64,000 nucleotides of DNA from Falciphora oryzae (lineage: Eukaryota; Ascomycota; Sordariomycetes; Magnaporthales; Magnaporthaceae). Shown here piece after piece: positions 34,670 through 46,072 of this stretch. The notes beneath the pieces were generated by a model that made no database searches, was not told where the DNA came from, and worked only from the letters and a program-made list of their open reading frames with translations. The stretch spans positions 62,001 to 126,000 of the forward strand of contig JNVV01000002.1 of the NCBI GenBank assembly GCA_000733355.1, in the 5' to 3' direction. The translations under genes were made by a program, and so were the position numbers. Numbering within the stretch: the first letter of the stretch is position 1; each line of letters begins with the position of its first letter.

Positions 34670-34686
34670 ATCCATCCATCCATCCA
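34670..34686 (+). repeat. (ATCC)4 microsatellite
   Basis: Four tandem ATCC-type units in non-coding sequence. Confidence 0.8.
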
Positions 34687-37664
34687 ACATCATCGCGCCT
34701 GAGCTGGAACCTGGATGGAACTCGGACTGGAAACGTGACGTCCCAAACCCCGATATCCACTCTCTCTCCGTCACTAGGTGAAGACCTAGGTAGGTGCACT
34801 TTGCCAAGGGAAAGAGGTTGCAAATCAACACGGGAACATCGCTTGGCGGCGTCAAGGTTTCTCCAGTTTATTCTTTTTTTTCTCCCCTGCAATTCGGCCA
34901 CGTCTTCCCTTTTGGACAGCCGGTCTTTTCGGATTCAGGGCTTCACAGTACTCCCTCTCCACACTCCAACCTTCCCGCTCCTCTTGGCCGGCCGGTCTTA
35001 GCGAAAGCAGGTCGAGGCAGGATTCCCGCCCGACAGAGTCGTCCCCGGAACCGCCGCCCGGGTGGGGGAGGGGAGCCCGCCGGCCTCCGATGTGGGCAGT
35101 AGTTTCCACACAGTACCGCAACCCGCGTACCCTACCTAGGTCCATGGTTTCCTTGGAGGCGGGGGCGAGGGGCGGAGCGGAAAGCGGGCGGGCGGGCTGA
35201 GCTGACATGGAGGATGGATCCATTCCTGACGATGGAGCGAAGCGAGCGAGACGCGAGCTTGAAAAGAGGGGTCCTCGTGAGTTGTTGCGGGTGGTGGGGA
35301 AAAGGGGGACTGGAACCCTTCAACCCGCCTCCCGCTAGGCTGCCACTGCGTCACGGGGCTGGAAAAAGGCGCCATGCTTTTTGTCTAGCTATTTTATTCT
35401 ATTTTATTTGTCGTTGTAGCAAGTACCGGCTGTTGAGAGTCCTTCTTTCGCGCGGGCTGTTGCGGGTTTTGGGCCTGGCTTGGCAAGCATGTTGCTTCTT
35501 CGTCCGCTCTGCATATGGTATACGCATTACGCATTCGTTCCATCTTTTGGGTTCTTTGGTGGTTGTTTGTCGGGCAGGAGGGGCCTTGAGCTCATCTTTT
35601 GACGACTTGGCTACGTTTGATCCGTCCTTTGGCTAAACTGTTCCCTCTCGTCTGATCGCTTGTTGGAACGACATCCATGGACTGCCAACAAACCCTCTTT
35701 GCGTCAGGGGTGCCCTCGATACAGCTTACAAACAACCGGCCAGCGGTCAGACTACCTCTGTTGCTTTCCTACTAGTCAGTTGAAGTGCCAGCGAGCGCAG
35801 CGCGAAGTAAACAGATCGAGGTCTAAGCCGTGGAACATTATGCATAACGACCCTACTCAGTAGCCCGGGCTGGCAGATACTGACCATGGTGGGGCCGGGG
35901 TTCGTCCAACCGCGTCCCTCGAGGGAAACTCTTTCCTCAGTAGGGACTACCCATGGTTACCGGAAGCTTGCCGAGGGTTGGAAGGCAGATCCTGCCCCGA
36001 CAGCCACGAGCTGACTGTAAGCTTTCCAAGCCGCTGAGCGTTTTATGCCTTGGCTGCCGTGTCTCTAGCATGTGAAGACTCCCCCTGGGCTGCTTGGTAA
36101 TGACGCCGAGGACGAAGGAGGACCGGAAACTTTCTGAATTCTAGGGGCGCGAGGGGGATCAGGGGTCATCGCTTCCCTGGGACGATGACACTTGTACCTA
36201 TGTATATGTATTCTGTATCAAGGATGGCTGGAATTATACCCCGTTGGTGCATATGAGAGCGTTTCCCGGCTGCCAGGAGCGCCCACAACCGAGCAAAATG
36301 AGCAGCAGGAGCTGCCTGCGGCGTAGGCGGCCCAGGGTGCGACATGGCGGCTAGAAGCACGGCTTTTCGAGAGCCCGGGCGAACACGGCGGGCCTCAATG
36401 GCGCGCAGAGCCCGTTTCCGCGATGGCGGAGAGCTAGTCGACGCCTCCCGGGGTCGGGGTGTGTGTCTTGAGGTTCCTTGGCTGTGCTTTTCTGCGAGGG
36501 GAGCCCACTCTCCGACACCGGCTCGCCCCGCGGCTTCGCACATCGCCGCCCATTCCAAGACCCTATATCCCCTTGCTGGCTGCCTGTGCTCTATGATGCG
36601 ACAGTTAAGCGGCGCGGGAAGCCCCCGGATTAGATCCTGGGAGAAGGGGGCGGATGGCAGAAAATTCTGTCGTTCGCTGCACTAATACGCGTGGCAGATT
36701 GTCATTTTGGAGTGATGGTTATTTATAATGGAGCAAGTCAGATGTAGATATTTATCGGGCAAGTCAGGCGTTGATATTGTAAAGAGGACAGTACACGTGT
36801 ATATTGACTGTCTACAACTGCGCTGTTCGTCCCCAAATGTCTGTAAGCCAAGTCTCCTTGTAGAATGGTGTTTCGCCACCATCGTCTATGAAATCTACCG
36901 CCGGAATGGTGCGTCACAATCGAGGGCAGCTAAATGTAGGCGTAGATACAGAGCGAGAGAAAGGGACTGAGAAATATACGAATGCAAACGCTGTTGGATG
37001 CCAAAATGGCGTGTGACACGGTGTAGGCTTCCGCCGTGTCATTCCCCCGTCCTCAGACCACAACGCCCTCCAGGGAAAAAAGGCCGCTAGAGTATAGCAG
37101 AGGAATAAACAAAGTGTAGAGCAGGAAGAAGACTTGTAACACATGTGCAGAAGAGAAAATCAGAAGCGCGGAAGAAACTTGTTTGTACAGGAGTATCATC
37201 AAAACCGGGTTGACAAGGAAACCCCATCCAACAGACAGGAGGGGGAGGAAATCTAAGATATCCCAGAAGAAAGACGTCTCTCCAGGAAAAAAACGAAGGT
37301 GAAGGTAGTAAGAAAGGGATTTAGGAATCGACGAGTCCAGTGGGTCTCCAGATTTGCTGTGTTCCTCTTGGGGAAAGTATCGAACAGGCTGCCGACGGTT
37401 GCTGAGAGTAACTTGGAGGCATCCAGGAAGAAAAGACCAGTGCCGAGCAGCGTCGACGAGCTGTAGTGAGGTTGATGGAGTGCTGCTAGGCGTCGAGAAA
37501 GACAGAGCTCTTGCTGAGTTCTAGCGGAAGCCTTGTAGTTGCTGTCGCCTTCGTGCTTGGAGGAAGTGCTATGTGCTCAAGACAGGTTTTGCCGTCACCC
37601 ATCGTTTGCTGCGGTGCTAGCCGATATCCAAAGACAGTCTCTTGATCTTTGCTCTCTTCAAAGC

Positions 37665-38570
37665 CTAGTCGGCCCTGTTGCGCCGCCGGCTGAGGTACTC
37701 GGCGTTGCGGCGCGCATCGTCCTTGGAGAGCGGCGCCCGGAGCAGCAGGCGCTCCTCGGCCTCGGCCCTGACCCGCTCCTCCTCGACGTACTTGGCCCAC
37801 GCCGCGTCGGCCTCGGCCTCGCGCCGGGCCTGCTCCCTCTCGTACTCGGCGCAGCGCCGGGCCATGTCTCTTTCGTACTCGGCGTACTGCCTCTCGAGGC
37901 GGGCTTCGATCCCGGCCTGCTCCTCGCCGTCGTTGGGGTCGACCATGTCCGGGTCGTCGCAGAAGCCGTCGTCGTCGGTGCCGATGGTTGGGTTGCAGCC
38001 GCGGTGGTCGCCGGCCTTGTGGCGTTGCTTCCTGCGCGCGAGGTACTCGGCGTCCTCGAGGGCTTCCTCGGCCTCGGAGTCGGCCGCGTCGATGGCGACG
38101 GGCGGATTCGGGCGCAGCGGCAGGTTGGCCTGGGCTTTGCGGACCTCCTCAACGGTATTGGGGGTGCGGGAGGTGGCTGCCTCGGTGATGGCGCCGGTCC
38201 CCCGGGCTAGGGCTTGGTCAACGCCGCGGCTCTGCGCGATGACGCCGCCGCACGGGCGGTTGTCATCCAGGAGGGCCTCAAGTATCATGGTGTAGACTTC
38301 GTCGCCCCAATACGAGGAGCGGATTACCTGGCGGAGCTGCTGGTTACGGGATGGGGCAGACATACGGCCCGGTCTTGAGGTGCTTATCCGCTTCTGGATG
38401 ATGCTGGGGGTGGTCTTGGGAATGGTCGGCGGGCTGGACTTGTCGGCCTTTACCTTCTTGCCGTCCTTGGGCCTTTTGCCGGCCTTGGGCTTCTTGCCGG
38501 CCTTGACCTTATTGTTACTCCTGCGGCACGAGGCGGCGGAGACAGAAGGGACACTGGTAGAGGGAGACAT
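37665..38570 (-). CDS. Orphan protein, 301 aa, Lys-rich N-terminus and charged coiled coil
   Basis: One frame from ATG 38570 to TAG 37665. Residues about 20-45 form a lysine-rich repeat (KAGKKPKAGKRPKDGKKVK), plausible for nuclear or nucleic-acid contact. A more ordered-looking block near 75-110 reads LRQVIRSSYWGDEVYTMILEALLDD. From about residue 215 to the end the chain is Glu/Arg/Ala-rich with recurrent AEYxxR units (QYAEYERD, RCAEYERE, NAEYLSRR), expected to form a long helix or coiled coil. An AEYLARRKQR unit near 170 echoes the extreme C-terminus. I recognise no family. Codon use is G/C-ending as in neighbouring genes, supporting real coding. It stands alone among non-coding sequence; a TATATA element lies about 320 nt upstream. 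Confidence 0.68.
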   Translation of the reverse strand: MSPSTSVPSVSAASCRRSNNKVKAGKKPKAGKRPKDGKKVKADKSSPPTIPKTTPSIIQKRISTSRPGRMSAPSRNQQLRQVIRSSYWGDEVYTMILEALLDDNRPCGGVIAQSRGVDQALARGTGAITEAATSRTPNTVEEVRKAQANLPLRPNPPVAIDAADSEAEEALEDAEYLARRKQRHKAGDHRGCNPTIGTDDDGFCDDPDMVDPNDGEEQAGIEARLERQYAEYERDMARRCAEYEREQARREAEADAAWAKYVEEERVRAEAEERLLLRAPLSKDDARRNAEYLSRRRNRAD

Positions 38571-38725
38571 CTTGTCTTCTTGAGGGTTGTGTGGCGATTA
38601 TGTGTATGGTCGGGTGCGATGCCCAGGACACAAGACAGGAGCCAGTCAAGGGCAAGAAGCGTAGAGTAGCTTGTGCTTGTTTTGGCCCCCCGGTCGTTCG
38701 TGAAACAGAGGATGTAGGTAGAGCG

Positions 38726-38745
38726 GAGTAGAGTAGAGTAGAGTT
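38726..38745 (+). repeat. (GAGTA)4 microsatellite
   Basis: Three exact GAGTA units plus one GAGTT unit in tandem, about 160 nt upstream of the orphan gene. Confidence 0.8.
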
Positions 38746-38888
38746 GCTCGTGTCCCTTATGCCCGAAGAGTAGCTCAACGACTGCTTGCTTGACAGAGAG
38801 AGCTGACCGAATGTAGTTCTGATTGTGATGTGTTCTGGATCAGAAGAGACCAGAGCGTTGAGCCGTTTCCACCTAGGAAGAGCCCTCC

Positions 38889-38894
38889 TATATA
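38889..38894 (-). promoter_or_regulatory. TATA-like element upstream of the orphan gene
   Basis: TATATA reads the same on both strands and lies 319 nt before the ATG at 38570, compatible with a promoter plus a longish leader. No other gene is positioned to use it. Confidence 0.35.
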
Positions 38895-39784
38895 CACCAA
38901 CCCGTTGCCCATCTCCGGAACCGTGCGAAAACACGTTTCTGAACCCCGTTCTCAACGTCCAGGAGACTCAGAGTTCCAGAGCTTGGTTCTGGTGGCTCTT
39001 TCTATCAGTCCAAGGTATCGTGAAGGCCTCTGGACATAGAACTCCATAGCACTGGAGTACAGGAAGCGTTTGGAGACCCGGGCTGAAGTTTGAGGCATCG
39101 TGAGTTGCTCAGGAGAAAGGGCAGTGGTTCCTAGACTTTGACTTTAGGATGGCTCTACTAGGCTGCCATGTTTACTAAAGAATCTCCACATCCCTATAGG
39201 ATAGACAAGAGAGGTAGTTGGTAGTTGACTAAGCATGGCTGTCTCTCGACGTGGAACGTTTGAAGGAACCACAGCTTTCCACAGTAGGGATCCTGGTATA
39301 GCCTTTCGAGCAACCTGGCACAAGTGGCTCGGAGCAAGCGGCTCGGAGAAAGGGACGTTATGCGGATCATTGAAGCAGTCGCTCACCTGGCGGAGAGAGT
39401 GAGTGGCTTGGTTCTGTCAAAGGTTTGCTCATATTGATTGACAGGTGGAGAGATCTAAGGGAAATAGAACCAAAGGGAAACGGCTCGCTAGTCCAAGTTG
39501 ACAGAAAAACAGAAAGGCTCCAATATAAGGACAGGGGTTGGCCAAGGTTGGTGGGAGGTGTGATTAAGCTCAACCTGTGGCGGAAGCTTCTCGCCTTTCC
39601 CCAGCCGTTGGGCGTTTGGCGGAACCACACAACCGGAGAAAGTGTCCCTTGGGATCAAGGTCCGATTATAAACCGTATTGGTATCGTTATGTTGCGCATC
39701 TTCCTCGACTGAGGACGAAGCCATGACGTGATCTACTAACACAAAAATGCTAGAACTGAGAAAAACAAAGCCCAAATGGCTTGA

Positions 39785-41649
39785 TCAAATATTGTCCTCG
39801 TCAATATCGTCAATGTCCGGGGCTCTGATGATGAACCGGAAGACATCGTAGCTTCGCAGCGCCGGCGCCTTCTTCTCCGACTTTTCGTCGGCTGCGGGCT
39901 CACCGGTCCCCTCCGGCCCCTGAACCTTATCCTGACCTACCTTTACATCGGCCTCGCTGGCCGGCGGCTCCTTCACAACGTTACCGTCCCCATCCACGTC
40001 AACCAAGACATCCTCGGTGTCCAGCGAGCCGTCCTCGGTGTAGGTCCGCATGTCGTGCAGTTCACCCCTGACGGCGCCCGTCAGCCAGGTGGCGCCCGTG
40101 ACGCAGGGGACCAGGTACAGCAGTGCCGGCTGGCCGTGCTGGAAGATGAGGAGCATCGTGACAGTCAGCGCCATTCCGACCGCGTACCCGACCATGGACG
40201 CGAAAAAGTATGTTTTGGGGAACGCCATGGCGCGCAGCCCAGGAGTGGAGGCTCCGCGCGACAGCCAGAGGGGCAAAGTCCAGAACCAGTCGCCCCAACG
40301 GCCCTGAGGGTCCACGAACTCCGCCTTGACCTCGAGATCCTTAGTCTCGACGAGCTCGCGCGTTTCCGGGGCATTCTCTGATGCATCTTTGCCGGTTGCG
40401 ACAGCGGTATCCTGGAACTCTGTTGTGAGCTTGGTTGGAACGCGGGTGACCTGCTTCTGGTAGTGTCGCCACAGATCGAAGCGTAGGCAAAGACAGATGA
40501 AGATGCCAGGGAGGACAATGTCACCCAGGCCCAGCAGGCTCGACCGCGCCTGGTTCTCAAAGGTCATCTTGATAGGGGCGTCGATCTTGGTCGCCACCGT
40601 GACCATGAAGGGGCTGTCATGGGCAAACGGGGTGTCAGTTTACGATAGAGCGTTACGGGGTGTGAAATTGTAACTCACGTATAAAAGACCATGACAATGT
40701 CGTATACAAATAGCCCCGCCAGGACCATGCTGCCGATCAAGAACGAGGTGGGCGACATGAGCATGAAGGCGCCGTACGACATGCCCGCGGCCATTAGGTT
40801 GGAAAGGCCAGACGAGTCCGTCATGTGGTACGCAACAGCGACGGTGGCGGCGCCGAAGAATCCCAGGATGCTGTTGAGGGTGACCCGGAACTCGTCGTGG
40901 CCAACCCCGTGCAGACCCAACTTGACGGTCCAGCTCTCCTTGAGAAGCAGACGGGCAGTCCACATGGCGCGCTTGAAAAAGGGCAATGGAATCAAGAGGA
41001 ACGGGCCAGGGCCAGGAAATGTCGTGTCCTTGGACTCGTCGACCTCCCAGACGCCAGTGCTTCCGCCGGCGGGAGCGTCGGCGCTGACACGGCGAAGCTG
41101 GCGCCTATTGAGAAGGTCGAACCGGTACAGGCGTCCGAACCTATCGGCCCAGATGTTGGGGAAGACAAAGCCCGTGGCGATGTGCAGAGCGTCGCCCATC
41201 AGCTTACCCAAGCTGGCGAGCGAGGCGACGGAGAAGTAGTAGCGCATGAACTTGCTGAGGATGTCCGGGTCGTCGAGCCAGTGGATCAGGTAGTAGAGCC
41301 CGATCAGGGCGACGGCGGCGAGGATGGGGAAGACGATGGCGTCTGACGGCTGGAAGCCCTCGGCGAAGCGCTCCTCGTCCCTCCTGGCGGCGGCGGTGTT
41401 GGGCGTCTTGGCCTCGCCGTCGCAGGTCTTGGGCACGCGGGGCGCGGCCGAGGGGGGCCGGCGCAGGGCGCCGTGGGCGCCGATGTAGATGATGGCCATG
41501 GCCGAGAGCACCATCCGCAGCTGGACGATGACCAGGTCGCGGTCGATGCGCGACAGCAGCTCTTCGAGGGTCGGCATGGCGGGCGACTGCAAGGTCAGAC
41601 ACCCCCTGCCGCCTGGCAGGCACCAGGTGAAGGGAGCTTCTTGTGCCAT
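39785..41649 (-). CDS. Signal peptide peptidase, intramembrane aspartyl protease
   Basis: Signal peptide peptidases sit in the ER membrane and cleave leftover signal peptides and some tail-anchored proteins within the bilayer. Exons are 41649-40679 and 40613-39785, giving 599 residues from the first ATG; an in-frame ATG at 41577 (MPTLEELLSRI) is an alternative start. All three diagnostic motifs are intact: Asp317 in VYDIVMVFYT, Asp355 in LLGLGD, and PAL at 486-488. The intron (65 nt) falls between the YD motif and GLGD. Multiple hydrophobic segments precede and follow. A loop of about 60 residues after GLGD (roughly 375-435) and a long acidic C-terminal tail ending DIDDIDEDNI are hydrophilic. 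It is transcribed divergently from the PPIL1 gene. An active enzyme is expected. Confidence 0.95.
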
Positions 41650-42082
41650 TTATTTGCTAGCTGCAGTCCTATCTCTTCAAGGCTGGCGCGTTGTCTGGGC
41701 TAGATATTTATACCTATTCGTGCGGTAGGTGGCAGGTTGTGTTTGCATCTGGAGTAGGATAGATTTCTGCCTGTTTGCTAAATGCCCAACCGCTCAGGCA
41801 CTCTGATCCTTCCTGCCGTCGATGAGAGGACACGAGACAACGGAAACAGCCAATGGCTTGAGCTGACCGATGTGGCAGCCTCTATTCCAGCTGCCACCCC
41901 CACTGTAATCCAGAGCTGAGGCTACGCGCGGGGCCTGCGTCATTGGCCAATTGGGAGCCGCAGCGGGTCATTATTGAATGGTTCACAAATCGCATCCGCA
42001 TCCAACACTTCGCCATCTCTGACAAGCAGCTATCCCCGGCGAACAACTTCATTCCCCCGACAGAAGTCGCCGGCTGCCCACG
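41650..42082. promoter_or_regulatory. Bidirectional promoter of signal peptide peptidase and PPIL1/Cyp1
   Basis: Only 433 bp separate the two start codons. A reverse-strand TATAAAT lies at about 41705-41712, some 55-60 nt before the protease ATG. A CCAAT box and an inverted copy overlap at about 41942-41955, and another GCCAATGG is near 41849, possible sites for the HAP/CBC complex. Confidence 0.6.
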
Positions 42083-42689
42083 ATGACCACCGCCGTATCT
42101 CTCGAGACCACTATGGTAAGCCCTTAGCCCCGTCTCTTTTCCCCCTTCGGGCGGAGTTCAGCGCCGCCACCACCGCCACCACGAGACCAGACCAGCGCGA
42201 TGCTAACCCCAGGCCCAACACCCCCAGGGCACCATAGTGGTCGAGCTGTACACCGAACACGCCCCGAAAACCTGCGAGAACTTTTCCCAGCTCGCGCGGC
42301 GCGGCTACTACGACGGCACCATCTTCCACCGCGTGATCCCGGACTTCATGATCCAGGGCGGCGACCCAACGGGCACAGGGCGCGGCGGCTCGTCCATCTA
42401 CGGCGAAAAGTTCGCCGACGAGATCAGCCCTTCCCTAAAGCACACGGGCGCCGGCGTCCTCAGCATGGCCAACGCCGGGCCCAACACCAACGGGTCGCAG
42501 TTCTTCATCACGCTCGCGCCAACACCCTGGCTCGACGGCAAGCACACCATCTTTGGCCGCGTCCGGTCGGGCATGGCCGTCGTCAAGCGCATGGGGCTCG
42601 TGCCGACGGGCGCTGAGGACCGGCCGGCCACGGAGCTCAAGGTCGTCAAGGCCTCGGTCGTGGCTGAGGATGATGACGCGATGGCGTGA
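42083..42689 (+). CDS. cyp1: Cyclophilin, peptidyl-prolyl isomerase-like 1 (PPIL1)
   Basis: PPIL1 cyclophilins isomerise Xaa-Pro bonds and associate with the spliceosome. Exons are 42083-42115 and 42228-42689, giving 164 residues, typical for this single-domain subfamily. The N-terminus ([16 protein letters not shown]) and the blocks [38 protein letters not shown] and [13 protein letters not shown] match it closely. The catalytic Arg (FHRV) and the cyclosporin-site Trp (PWLDG) are present. The intron is 112 nt with a CTAAC branch. A second AG acceptor 15 nt upstream would add five residues (AQHPQ) in frame; the downstream one is chosen because it restores the conserved TTMGTI. It is divergent from signal peptide peptidase. 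Confidence 0.94.
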
Positions 42690-45600
42690 AGCTATATGCC
42701 TGCGAGATCGGAGGCTTTTCCTTGGTCTCCTGGACACCGGACGTCCGACTGGAAACAGACGGCCCGGTCAACAAGAACATAACTGCGCATGATGCATGAA
42801 CGGCGGTGGTCTTTGGCGTTGGTTGATAGCACTATGATACCCCATTTGCAGTAACCTTTAGTAGAATCGCTCGATTCCCAGGTGTCGGTCAAGCTTTACT
42901 TTTCTATTGGTGTTTTAAGATAGCGCTCGGAGTACAGATCGGCATCAATGCCAATGGCATTGACCGCGGGATGCCTGGAACCGATTTTTAAGCACCGTAA
43001 CTCTCCGAGAGACATGAGATGCGGCTTGTTAGGCTCGGGAGGTTTAATTGAACGGAACTGCTCGACCAAGCCCGTCCCAGCTCCGCCGACTCGGTGAGGG
43101 CAAAATAGCTTGACGATCAGTGATGACTCGCCCACATAGATTTGTGATTTGAAGTTTGATGACTCCAATGCCTGAATCGGTCGCGATAATCGAGCCTGAG
43201 GGCACGGGGGCAATGAAGACCAGGCTACAGGTAAACTGATGGATTGAGGAGACAGCGAGAAGCAAGGCTGATATGTGTTCCACCAATGGGGTTTGTAGGC
43301 ATGCCCCGATGCTGTGTTCGTGACCCAGATATTCATTTGCCACAGTTGAAGTCACCGAGCAGATAATACTCCCGAGAGTGGCATGGCATGGATGGCAAAT
43401 CAACACGAGAACGCCGTGGGTGCTCCTTTTTTCGGTCGTGAAGACGAAGGGCGACTGAACCGGCCGAAGCCGAAATCACGGACACAAACTTCACATGGGG
43501 GTGTCACCAGAGACACAGGCGCCAGGGCTCGGGAGCCAGGACCGGGGTTCCCCGCGACGGGGTTGCACGTCTGGTGCAGCCGATCTTTCCACTTTGTGCC
43601 CGTGCTGTCGGAAGCGAGATTATACAACTTGGAGTGGCTTTGATATCACGAGTCGCGGCCAACTTTGATCAAGTCAGTCGGCCAAGAAAACGGCTTTGGG
43701 ATGTGGCAGCGTTGGAAATCAGTATGTGGATTGAGGAAATCTGGTTCCAGTCGGTACGGAGGCACATAGGTTTGAGAGGCAGCCAGCGAGAACATGGAAA
43801 CCACACAAGCCAAGCCACATGCCGTGCGTGTCGAGGGTGGCCACGCACGCGTCCGCTGTGTGAGCAGCATGAAAGAGTGCGCTGTACGTAAGAGAAAAAG
43901 CCACACAGATCGGCAAATCGGCAAAGTACTCATTGACTGGCTACCACTTTTGCCTTGCCCAAAAGGCAAGATGATCTACCGCAGGCCGGCCGTTGCAAAG
44001 AGGGGGAAACCGGCGGGCTCGGCGGGAAAAGGTGGGAAAATGCAAGATCGAGATGTGTGAGAGGGCTCATCGGCCGAGTCGTGCTTGCAGCAGGTCTTCG
44101 CACGGAGACACTGCCACACTTGTGTACTCGCGCAGATCGTTTTTCTTTGCATACGACAACTGGGTGGGTAAAGCCGCGTGTCAATGCAGTCCTCGTTGGT
44201 CGAGACGGGATGAAGAAAAAAGAGTCGATGACCTTGGCTTTCTGCTCAGCGTGTGTCGGTGTCGGGCACACGCAACGGCAGGCTGCGCTACAGCAGCGCT
44301 AATTGGGCGAGGCATTCTCGGTAGCGAATAGGAGCGCTCGGAGACGGCATGAAGGATCTCATCGTGGATCCGGCAGCCAAGTTTTTGCTCTCTTTCTTTT
44401 CCTTTCTGGCCGAGCTGGACTGTTTCGGGCGCTGCAAGTTGCCCCCTCTTTTTCCTTTCTTCTGTTCTCCCTTGCACGACAAGCCTTGTCCGGTTGGGCT
44501 GTCCAGCCGTCGTCGTCATCACACAGAAATTCAGCCACCACGTCCAACAAAGCCGGGCCAGCGCCACCACCGACCCGACACCAAAAACTACCGCGTTTCG
44601 TTCGCGACGTGGGGCTGAGGAGGAGCGAGCTGTGACGAGTCCCGCCTCACACATTGAACGCACTTGCATAGGAATCCGAAGGAATCCGTGAGAAGAGAAA
44701 CACCCGACGAATGTCCAGAGCAGAACGACAGAAACCTCGGATGCCGCCGCGAGATGGACTTGCCTGGGCTTGGCAAGCAAGGGGGAGCTCGAAAAGAGGA
44801 AAAAGGCTAAATGATTGCACTTAAACCCAATTTGGCGAGGGCTCGGGGAGGAGCTTGGGACCTCGTGCTGGACAATCATGCAAAGCGGGCCGCAATGTCA
44901 ACACAGGCGTGGGAAAGTGCCATCCAATTTTGTTTGGACACTCGGGTGGTTGGAGGAATGACGGTCCAGCACGTTTTGGGCGGTCGGGTGGTGCGCTGCT
45001 CAAGCCATCATGTCAATCACATTTTGGTGACGGGAGAATTGCTCGAGCAGCCGTCAAAAAGCAGGTTGGCAAGTCGGGTGTCTGTGCAGGGGGCGAGAGA
45101 GGAAGAGGTTGGACGATGCGAGAAGAGACCAGCGCCAGCACCGACGAGAAAAAAAAAAAATTAAAAAATTGATAAACAACGAGCGGAGGTCGTTGACGTC
45201 CGTGCAAGGGCCCATGCAACGGACCCCTGGCGTGCGCTTTCAATGACACCCCGGATCCCCGCGCCAAATCCAGCATCGACTGGCATTCATTGGATGGACG
45301 GCAGGCCCACACCCTGGCCTCCACACCACCACAGCACGGTGCGGGCTCCATGTTGGCCGATCCGTGGTGTGAGCTGAAGGGGCAGCATTACGAGAAGGTG
45401 GTGACATTGCATGCCCGTGGGTTTCGCGAGAGGAAGCCATGGCAAGGAACCGACAGCCGAGAGAGGAGGAAAACGGCCGGTTCACACGAGCTGAAGAAGC
45501 AAGAGGGGGAAAAAGGAAGCGGACAGCAAAGGTGATGGGCCGTGATTCCAGGCCTTGTTCCAGCAGAGCAAAGCGAAAAACAAAAACACGGCGGGCCAGC

Positions 45601-46072
45601 GAATAAAGGAGTGGGCTGGCCAAACGCACCATCTGCCGGGCCCAGCCAATGGGACGACTGGTGGCGCTGCCGGAAGAGGAATGGGCCTCTGTTGCTAATG
45701 GACGCCATCTGGGATGGATGCCCTTCGCCCCCCTAGTCGACGCGACCTGGGCTGAGAGCTGCCGGTCCTGCACCTTGCTAGCTCCGGGTTTGCAGACCCA
45801 GGTACGTTGCCCAGCGTCGGCGTCGTGTGCATCGGCCGATCAAGGGGCGATGCTGGCACTAGGACGAAAAAACGACGTCAATAAATAACTCCCGCCCGCC
45901 TTGCCCATCCTCTCTTTCAGCTGCATTCTCTTCTCTCCTCTTCTCCCCACGAGCCGTCTTCTACCAAGTCCTCACCCACACTACACTCTACAATAATACA
46001 CCTCCCACTCCCTTCGCTCGCCATCAGAATCAGTCTGTTGCTCTGCTTCCAGCACAACCAAACTCGCCCAAC
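42690..46072. other. 3.4-kb intergenic region, mostly upstream of the CFEM gene
   Basis: No coding exon that I can support. The proximal 430 bp look like a strong promoter: CCAAT at about 45646, GACGTCA at about 45874, AATAAATAA at 45880-45888, then a long CT-rich leader (about 45905-46060). Farther upstream the sequence is mixed, with purine- and pyrimidine-rich patches. Confidence 0.5.
45880..45888 (+). promoter_or_regulatory. TATA-like element and CT-rich leader of the CFEM gene
   Basis: AATAAATAA is followed by about 150 nt of CT-rich sequence leading to the ATG at 46073. CT-rich leaders are typical of highly transcribed genes in filamentous fungi. Confidence 0.45.

Larger units (their letters stand above)
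31674..37664. other. 6-kb region without a recognisable gene
   Basis: The first 2 kb are T-rich with long T tracts (for example T18 at 32083 and T24 at 33559) and look like 3' untranslated and intergenic sequence of the RNA-binding protein gene. A G-run array and an A/T-armed inverted repeat follow at 33.9 and 34.3 kb. From about 36.6 to 37.4 kb the composition is more A/T-rich than neighbours, but I find no transposon protein, terminal repeat or coding exon. Open frames are short and unlike any family I know. Confidence 0.5.
38571..39784. other. Intergenic region
   Basis: This 1.2 kb contains the presumed promoter of the orphan gene and the 3' region of signal peptide peptidase. A (GAGTA)n repeat lies at 38726-38745. 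Short frames around 39.4-39.7 kb show no known motif. Confidence 0.5.

Noticed and set aside
35880..35990. GGTTCG-containing stretch suggestive of a tRNA T-arm
   Set aside because: No matching acceptor stem, anticodon arm or A box could be placed around it. Other GGTTCGA occurrences (about 7111, 9177, 18095, 21600) also failed. I found no tRNA or 5S rRNA gene by eye.
36600..37450. A/T-richer stretch as a RIP-mutated transposon relic
   Set aside because: The shift in composition is mild and I could not find terminal repeats or a decayed transposase; dinucleotide ratios would have to be computed.
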